Source of the DNA: an uncultured Hyphomicrobiales bacterium
GTDB lineage: Bacteria; Pseudomonadota; Alphaproteobacteria; Rhizobiales; Rhizobiaceae
NCBI GenBank assembly: GCA_943914405.1
Contig: CALUBX010000184.1
Span: 1 to 9,699 of the forward strand
DNA: 9,699 nucleotides
Direction: 5' to 3'
In this document: positions 5,417 to 9,699 of the stretch, in pieces
How positions within the stretch are numbered: the first letter of the stretch is position 1
Layout of the letters: every line of letters begins with the position of its first letter
Program-made: the position numbers and the translations under genes
The notes under the pieces: generated by a model
What the model was told of the DNA's origin: nothing
Database searches by the model: none
The model's input: the letters and a program-made list of their open reading frames with translations, nothing else

Positions 5417-7402
5417 ATGGACGATCAGCGGATTTTTCCGACGACACAGCTCGAAGAGGCGGATGGAGACGGCCGCAATCTCAGTCCCAATGCCACCATG
5501 GGAGAAATCATCAGCAAGCGGTTTTCCCGACGCAATTTCCTGCAGGGCTCGCTCGCTGTTTCGGCCATTGCCGCAACCGTCAGCCCCGTCGCGCTGATGA
5601 GCGCCGATGAAGCCCGCGCTACCGCCAAGAACGCGTCCGCCTTCAGCTTCCCCGAAGTCGAAGCCGGTGTGGACGCCAGGCATCATGTCGCCGAAGGCTA
5701 TGACGCCGACATCCTGCTGCGCTGGGGCGATGCCGTCCTTCCGGGCGCGCCGGAATTCGATCCTGCGAAGCAGACGGCGGAAGCGCAGTCGAAACAGTTC
5801 GGTTACAACAACGACTATGTCGGCTTCATCCCGCTCGATGGCGCAGACGACCATGGTCTGCTCGTGGTCAACCACGAATACACCAATCCTCACCTGATGT
5901 TCCCCGGCCTCGTCCAGATTGTCGATGGCAAGGTCAAGCAGGGACCGCTTTCGAAGGAGCAGGTGGATGTCGAGATGATGGCCCATGGCGGCACTATCGT
6001 CGAGATCCGCAAGCAGGGCGGCAAATGGCAAGTCGTCACCGACGGCAAGTACAACCGGCGCATCACCTCCAACACGCCCATGCAAATTACCGGCCCGGCG
6101 GCCGGTCACGACCGCCTGAAGACCGCTGAGGATCCGACTGGCACGAAAGTCATCGGCACGGTGAACAACTGTGCCGGCGGCGTAACCCCCTGGGGCACCT
6201 ATGTCATGGCGGAGGAAAACTTCCACGGCTATTTCCAGGGCAAGCTGCCTGAAGGTCATGCCGAAGCCGCGAACTACAAGCGCTATGGCGTGCCGGAAGG
6301 CGCCTATGAATGGGGCAATTTCTACGACCGCTTCGATCTGGCGAAGGAGCAGCACGAGCCGAACCGTTTCGGCTGGATCGTGGAAGTGGATGTGATGGAC
6401 CCGACTTCCATGCCGAAGAAGCGTACCGCGCTCGGCCGCTTCAAGCATGAAGGTGCCGAATCCATCGTGGCCAAGAACGGCAAGGTCGTCTTCTATCTCG
6501 GTGACGACGAACGCTTCGACTATGTCTACAAGTTCGTGACGGAGGGTACATTCAACCCGAATGACCGTGGGGCCAACATGGACCTGCTGGACAAGGGCAC
6601 GCTGCATGTCGGCAAGTTCGAGGAGGACGGTACGATGCGGTGGCTGCCTATGGTGCACGGGCAGGGTCCGCTGACGGCCGAAAACGGCTTCAACAGTCAA
6701 GCGGACGTGCTGATCGACTGTCGCCGTGCGGGTGACGTGCTTGGCGCCACCAAGATGGACCGTCCCGAAGACGTCCAGCCGAACGGCGTCAACGGCAAGG
6801 TCTACGTGATGCTGACCAACAATACCAAGCGCAAGGCGGACCAGGTGAATGCCGCCAATCCGCGGGCGGAGAACGCGTTCGGCCACATTATCGAGATTTC
6901 CGAAGACGGCGGCGATTTTTCCGCGGTCACCGGGAAATGGGAGGTGCTCCTAAAATGCGGCGATCCTTCCGTCGCTACGGTCGGTGCGACCTTCTCCACG
7001 GACACCACGAAGAACGGCTGGTTCGGCATGCCGGACAACTGTGCGGTTGATTCTGCTGGTCGCCTCTGGGTGGCGACGGACGGCAACAACAACAAACAAA
7101 CGGGCCGCACGGACGGGCTTTGGGCTGTGGATACGGAGGGCGATGCCCGCGCCACCTCCAAGCTCTTCTTCCGCGTGCCCGTCGGCGCCGAGATGTGTGG
7201 GCCTTTGTTTGCTCCGGATGACGAGACCGCCTTCGTTGCGGTCCAGCATCCGGGGGATGGCGGCGAGGACTGGTCCGGCCATGGTCGCCCGTCCTATTAC
7301 GAAGACCTCTCCACCCGCTGGCCGGACTTCAAGGAAAACATGCCCTGTCGTCCGTCGGTCGTCGCCATCACCAAGAAGGGCGGTGGCAAGATCGCCGTCT
7401 GA
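5417..7402 (+). CDS. phoX: PhoX-family phosphatase (DUF839), Tat-exported
   Basis: PhoX enzymes are Ca- and Fe-dependent monomeric alkaline phosphatases that release phosphate from organic esters outside the cytoplasm. The 661-residue product carries a textbook Tat signal, SRRNFLQ at 37-43, then a hydrophobic stretch (GSLAVSAIAATVSPVAL) after an unusually long polar N-region. The beta-propeller body shows the family hallmarks: VVNHEYTN, NNCAGGVTPWGT with the conserved Cys252, MAEENFHGYF, the metal-site run GDDERFDYVYKF (Asp363-Asp364-Glu365), and PDNCAVDSAGRLWVATDGN. The ATG at 5417 has GGAGAT at 5405-5410; an in-frame TTG at 5369 would add 16 residues. The gene is probably expressed separately or by read-through from the L,D-transpeptidase gene and ends at a strong terminator. 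Substrate could differ from phosphomonoesters, since paralogues of this family exist. I use the symbol in the family sense. Confidence 0.9.
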   Translation: MDDQRIFPTTQLEEADGDGRNLSPNATMGEIISKRFSRRNFLQGSLAVSAIAATVSPVALMSADEARATAKNASAFSFPEVEAGVDARHHVAEGYDADILLRWGDAVLPGAPEFDPAKQTAEAQSKQFGYNNDYVGFIPLDGADDHGLLVVNHEYTNPHLMFPGLVQIVDGKVKQGPLSKEQVDVEMMAHGGTIVEIRKQGGKWQVVTDGKYNRRITSNTPMQITGPAAGHDRLKTAEDPTGTKVIGTVNNCAGGVTPWGTYVMAEENFHGYFQGKLPEGHAEAANYKRYGVPEGAYEWGNFYDRFDLAKEQHEPNRFGWIVEVDVMDPTSMPKKRTALGRFKHEGAESIVAKNGKVVFYLGDDERFDYVYKFVTEGTFNPNDRGANMDLLDKGTLHVGKFEEDGTMRWLPMVHGQGPLTAENGFNSQADVLIDCRRAGDVLGATKMDRPEDVQPNGVNGKVYVMLTNNTKRKADQVNAANPRAENAFGHIIEISEDGGDFSAVTGKWEVLLKCGDPSVATVGATFSTDTTKNGWFGMPDNCAVDSAGRLWVATDGNNNKQTGRTDGLWAVDTEGDARATSKLFFRVPVGAEMCGPLFAPDDETAFVAVQHPGDGGEDWSGHGRPSYYEDLSTRWPDFKENMPCRPSVVAITKKGGGKIAV

Positions 7403-7425
7403 GGCCTTTCGCTGCTCCCATGAAG

Positions 7426-7455
7426 AAGGCCCCGCCGGTGACGACGGGGCCTTTC
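7426..7455. terminator. Bidirectional Rho-independent terminator between phoX and leuC
   Basis: AAGGCCCCG (7426-7434) pairs perfectly with CGGGGCCTT (7445-7453) around a 10-base loop. On the plus strand the stem ends in CCTTTCC. On the minus strand it is followed by CCTTCTTC. It lies 24 bases after the phoX stop and 26 bases after the leuC stop, in the middle of a convergent pair, so it can serve both genes. Confidence 0.85.
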
Positions 7456-7478
7456 CTATCTCGTCCGAAGATCGACGA

Positions 7479-8888
7479 TCACTTCCACTCGCGGATATCG
7501 ACGAAGTGGCCGGCGATGGCGGCGGCGGCGGCCATGGCCGGCGAGACCAGATGGGTGCGACCCTTATAGCCCTGGCGCCCCTCGAAATTGCGGTTCGAGG
7601 TGGAGGCGCAGCGCTCGCCCGGCTTCAGACGGTCGTCGTTCATCGCCAGGCACATGGAGCAGCCCGGTTCGCGCCATTCGAAGCCGGCTTCCTTGAAGAT
7701 CCTGTCGAGGCCTTCGGCTTCCGCCTGTTCCTTGACGATACCGGAGCCGGGCACGATCATGGCCGATACGGTCGGGGCGACGGTGCGGCCTTCGACCACC
7801 TTGGCGGCGGCGCGCAGGTCCTCGATGCGGCCATTGGTGCAGGAGCCGATGAAGACGCGGTCGACGACGATGTCGGTGATCTTCGTGCCGGGCTTCAGGC
7901 CCATATAGTCGAGCGCACGCCACTTGGAGGTGCGTTTGTTCTCGTCCTGGATCTCGTCGGGATTGGGAACCGTGCCCTGAACCGAGACGACGTCCTCGGG
8001 CGAGGAGCCCCAAGAAACGATCGGCGGCAGGTTGGCGGCGTCGAGCACCACGACCTTATCGAAATGGGCGCCTTCATCCGTGTGGAGCGTCTTCCAGTAG
8101 TCGAGCGCCATGTCCCAGGCCGCACCCTTGGGGGCGCGCGGCTTGTCCTTGATATAGGCGAAGGTTGTTTCGTCCGGCGCGATCAGCCCGGCGCGGGCGC
8201 CACCCTCGATCGTCATGTTGCAGATCGTCATGCGACCTTCCATCGACAGCGAGCGGATGGCCTCGCCCGCGAACTCGATGACGTGGCCGGTACCGCCGGC
8301 GGTACCGATTTCGCCGATGATGGCCAGGATGATGTCCTTGGCGGTGACGCCCGGCGGCAGCTGGCCGTCGACGCGCACCAGCATGTTCTTGGCCTTCTTC
8401 TGGACGAGCGTCTGGGTGGCCAGCACATGCTCCACTTCGGACGTGCCGATGCCGTGTGCGAGAGCGCCGAACGCGCCATGGGTCGAGGTATGGCTGTCGC
8501 CGCATACGATGGTCATGCCGGGCAGGGTGAAGCCCTGTTCCGGACCGACAATATGCACGATGCCCTGGCGGACATCCTTCTCGGAATAGTATTCGACGCC
8601 GAAGTCATGGGCGTTCTGGGCGAGCGCCTCGACCTGGATGCGGCTTTCCTCGTTCTTGATGCCTTCGTAGCGATCCATCGTCGTCGGCACGTTGTGATCG
8701 ACCACGGCAAGCGTCTTTTCGGGCGCGCGGACCTTGCGGCCGGCCATGCGCAGGCCTTCGAAAGCCTGCGGGCTCGTCACCTCGTGAACGAGATGGCGAT
8801 CGATGTAGAGAAGACAGGTTCCGTTTTCGTCCTGGGAGACGACGTGGTCGTCCCAGATTTTGTCATAAAGGGTCCGAGGTGCGCTCAT
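7479..8888 (-). CDS. leuC: 3-isopropylmalate dehydratase large subunit LeuC
   Basis: LeuC with the small subunit LeuD interconverts 2- and 3-isopropylmalate in leucine synthesis, in the cytoplasm. The product has 469 residues, the standard length for bacterial LeuC. It is an aconitase-family protein: TLYDKIWDDHVV at the N-terminus, IDRHLVHEVTSPQAF, VVDHNVPT, GDSHTSTHGAFGALA, and the 4Fe-4S ligands Cys350 (IGSCTNGR), Cys410 and Cys413 (GCSMC). The C-terminal NRNFEGRQG and HLVSPAMAAAAAIAG motifs are intact. The ATG at 8888 is chosen for family length, although its ribosome site is weak (GGATA at about -9). A GTG at 8936 would add 16 unconserved residues. leuD is not in the window, so leuC stands alone here. 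A promoter with a palindrome lies about 200 bases upstream, leaving a long leader. Confidence 0.97.
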   Translation of the reverse strand: MSAPRTLYDKIWDDHVVSQDENGTCLLYIDRHLVHEVTSPQAFEGLRMAGRKVRAPEKTLAVVDHNVPTTMDRYEGIKNEESRIQVEALAQNAHDFGVEYYSEKDVRQGIVHIVGPEQGFTLPGMTIVCGDSHTSTHGAFGALAHGIGTSEVEHVLATQTLVQKKAKNMLVRVDGQLPPGVTAKDIILAIIGEIGTAGGTGHVIEFAGEAIRSLSMEGRMTICNMTIEGGARAGLIAPDETTFAYIKDKPRAPKGAAWDMALDYWKTLHTDEGAHFDKVVVLDAANLPPIVSWGSSPEDVVSVQGTVPNPDEIQDENKRTSKWRALDYMGLKPGTKITDIVVDRVFIGSCTNGRIEDLRAAAKVVEGRTVAPTVSAMIVPGSGIVKEQAEAEGLDRIFKEAGFEWREPGCSMCLAMNDDRLKPGERCASTSNRNFEGRQGYKGRTHLVSPAMAAAAAIAGHFVDIREWK

Positions 8889-8947
8889 GGCTGCTATCCG
8901 CAAAGCTGGTGAAGAAAGGATCGTTTCGGCAGTCACGCCCTTAAAGG

Positions 8948-8985
8948 CCGACCTACCGCATGCTGAACGGGTTCAGCGAAGTCGG
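8948..8985 (-). promoter_or_regulatory. Hairpin in the leuC leader
   Basis: GCTGAAC (8962-8968) and GTTCAGC (8971-8977) form a perfect 7-bp stem with only a 2-base spacer. The outer CCGAC (8948-8952) and GTCGG (8981-8985) extend it through an internal loop. It lies 60-97 bases upstream of the leuC ATG. No T-run follows on the minus strand, so it is not a standard terminator. In a transcript starting near 9091 it would be a stable leader structure. Confidence 0.5.
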
Positions 8986-9097
8986 TCGCAAAGCGCCCCG
9001 GATACGCGCGCAAAGAACCGTGCCGGCAGACGCTTGTGGTCCTGCAGCACGATGAACTGGTTCGCGAGGCATCCGAATTTCGATCCCATGAGGCCGC

Positions 9098-9126
9098 ATA
9101 TAGCAGTTTCGATCGAAATCGGCAAT
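9098..9126 (-). promoter_or_regulatory. Housekeeping-sigma promoter for leuC
   Basis: On the minus strand, ATTGCC (9126-9121) and CTATAT (9103-9098) are separated by exactly 17 bases. The rhizobial housekeeping consensus is CTTGAC-N17-CTATAT. The -10 is a full match and the -35 matches 4 of 6. Transcription would begin near 9091, about 200 bases ahead of the leuC ATG. Confidence 0.7.
9107..9118. promoter_or_regulatory. 12-bp palindrome in the leuC promoter spacer (putative operator)
   Basis: TTTCGATCGAAA is a perfect palindrome lying wholly between the -35 and -10 elements. A partial copy, TTTCGATCCCAT (9 of 12 matches), lies at 9078-9089 around the predicted transcript start, 29 bases away. 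The position suits a repressor that blocks RNA polymerase. The cognate protein is unknown. Confidence 0.55.
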
Positions 9127-9136
9127 CGCCCAGATC

Positions 9137-9154
9137 ATGTCGCATCCCTGTCAT
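9137..9154 (+). promoter_or_regulatory. PHO-box-like direct repeat upstream of ppk2
   Basis: The repeat is ATGTCGC, 4 bases, CTGTCAT. The PhoB consensus is CTGTCAT-N4-CTGTCAT, so the second half matches 7 of 7 and the first 4 of 7. The second half continues as CTGTCATAAAG, like the E. coli box, and a weaker third unit (CCTTCGC) follows at 9159-9165 in the same 11-base phase. The site ends 53 bases before the ppk2 ATG, a suitable place for activation. PhoB control fits a polyphosphate enzyme but is inferred. Confidence 0.5.
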
Positions 9155-9166
9155 AAAGCCTTCGCG

Positions 9167-9178
9167 GAAACATGTTTC
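9167..9178. promoter_or_regulatory. 12-bp palindrome between PHO-like box and ppk2
   Basis: GAAACATGTTTC is a perfect palindrome 29 bases before the ppk2 ATG. It may be an operator close to the transcript start. I see no clear -10 hexamer here, so the ppk2 promoter itself is not resolved. Confidence 0.4.
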
Positions 9179-9207
9179 ATCTGCAAATACAAACGGAGAA
9201 ACGAAGG

Positions 9208-9699
9208 ATGTCCGAACCCATGGAAGACCAGCTCAGCCGCATCAAGGCGGAGATCGCCGACAGTTTCGACGAAGAGCTGGAACTGCAAATGGAAGAGGAC
9301 AGGTTGGACGATCTCGTCGCCGAGGGCATGTCCGAACCGGCGGAAGCGACGATTGATCGCCGCATCTATTTCCGCGAGCTGTTCCGGCTGCAGCACGAGC
9401 TGGTGCGCCTGCAGGACTGGGTGCAGTACAAGAAGCTGAAAGTGGTCATTCTGTTCGAGGGACGCGACTCTGCCGGCAAGGGGGGCGCCATCAAGCGCGT
9501 CACCCAGCGTCTCAACCCGCGCGTCGCCCGCGTCGTCGCGCTTCCGGCGCCGACCGAGCGCGAACGGAACCAGTGGTATTTCCAGCGCTACGTGCCGCAT
9601 CTGCCGACAGCAGGCGAAATGGTGATGTTCGATCGCTCCTGGTACAACCGCGCCGGCGTCGAACGGGTCATGGGTTTCTGCACGCCGGCGCGGTTGTAC
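9208..9699 (+). CDS. ppk2: Polyphosphate kinase 2 (PPK2), N-terminal part (3' end outside window)
   Basis: PPK2 enzymes transfer phosphate between polyphosphate and nucleoside di- or monophosphates, with a thymidylate-kinase-like P-loop fold, in the cytoplasm. The first 164 residues are visible. An acidic N-terminal extension (about 1-45, rich in Glu/Asp) leads into RIYFRELFRLQHELVRLQDWV. The Walker A GRDSAGKGG follows at 85-93 with Lys91. Next come the family motifs PAPTERERNQWYFQRYV and the Walker B/lid start MVMFDRSWYNRAGVER with Asp142. The frame is open to the window end. The ATG at 9208 has GGAG at 9195-9198, spacing 9. An in-frame ATG at 9220 is possible. The gene is divergent from leuC and preceded by a PHO-like box. 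Whether it prefers ADP or AMP cannot be told without the rest. Confidence 0.93.
   Translation, partial: MSEPMEDQLSRIKAEIADSFDEELELQMEEDRLDDLVAEGMSEPAEATIDRRIYFRELFRLQHELVRLQDWVQYKKLKVVILFEGRDSAGKGGAIKRVTQRLNPRVARVVALPAPTERERNQWYFQRYVPHLPTAGEMVMFDRSWYNRAGVERVMGFCTPARLY

Noticed and set aside
5393..6886. Long minus-strand open frame (497 codons) opposite phoX
   Set aside because: It is a mirror of the phoX codon pattern with no domain and no convincing start. phoX on the other strand has all its family motifs.
6984..8912. 642-codon plus-strand open frame spanning the end of phoX and all of leuC in antisense
   Set aside because: It crosses a strong terminator and overlaps two firmly identified genes. 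The translation is low-complexity Arg/Ala/Gly and Asp/His-rich sequence.
8933..9154. Small minus-strand frame upstream of leuC (73 codons)
   Set aside because: It begins upstream of the predicted leuC promoter and is not recognisable. It is treated as chance.
1..9699. tRNA, rRNA, CRISPR, insertion sequence, toxin-antitoxin or defence genes
   Set aside because: Nothing in the reading frames or spacers supports any of these. Apart from the RIME-like element, no mobile or repeated structure was seen.

Overview
This window looks like chromosomal DNA from an alphaproteobacterium of the order Rhizobiales, most likely family Rhizobiaceae (Rhizobium, Agrobacterium, Shinella or Ensifer type). The reasons are the GC-rich codon use, the rhizobial versions of every recognisable protein, a rhizobial-type promoter (CTATAT -10 box), and a copy of the RIME-type intergenic mosaic repeat known from Rhizobiaceae. 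It carries eight full or partial housekeeping and envelope genes plus one standalone sensor-domain gene. I see no tRNA, rRNA, CRISPR array, insertion sequence or phage gene.

Layout, left to right. Bases 1-1626 are the 3' part of ftsK (DNA translocase of the division septum). It is followed on the same strand by lolA (periplasmic lipoprotein carrier, 1700-2347), a terminator hairpin that overlaps the lolA stop, and xthA (exonuclease III, 2443-3243). A RIME-like repeat (3242-3345) fills the gap before a two-gene minus-strand operon. That operon holds an OmpR-family response regulator that looks like CenR (4523-3843) and, 25 bases downstream, a lone cyclic-nucleotide-binding domain protein (3817-3362). 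A divergent spacer leads to a YkuD-type L,D-transpeptidase homologue (4802-5308) and then to a Tat-exported PhoX-family phosphatase (5417-7402). A strong, probably bidirectional, terminator (7426-7453) separates phoX from the convergent leuC (8888-7479, large subunit of isopropylmalate isomerase). A 319-base divergent spacer separates leuC from ppk2 (polyphosphate kinase 2, from 9208 and cut off by the window end).

The genes form small functional groups: chromosome segregation and DNA repair (ftsK, xthA), envelope biogenesis and its control (lolA, the CenR-like regulator, the L,D-transpeptidase), phosphate metabolism (phoX, ppk2) and leucine synthesis (leuC). The regulatory DNA is the most informative part. 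The leuC/ppk2 spacer carries a readable leuC promoter (ATTGCC, 17 bases, CTATAT) with a perfect 12-base palindrome in its spacer. It also has a PHO-box-like direct repeat ahead of ppk2, a second 12-base palindrome, and a leuC leader with a stable hairpin and a possible short upstream ORF.

I found no convincing new multi-gene system. The protein-coding content is ordinary, and the items worth a second look are regulatory sites and RNA structures.
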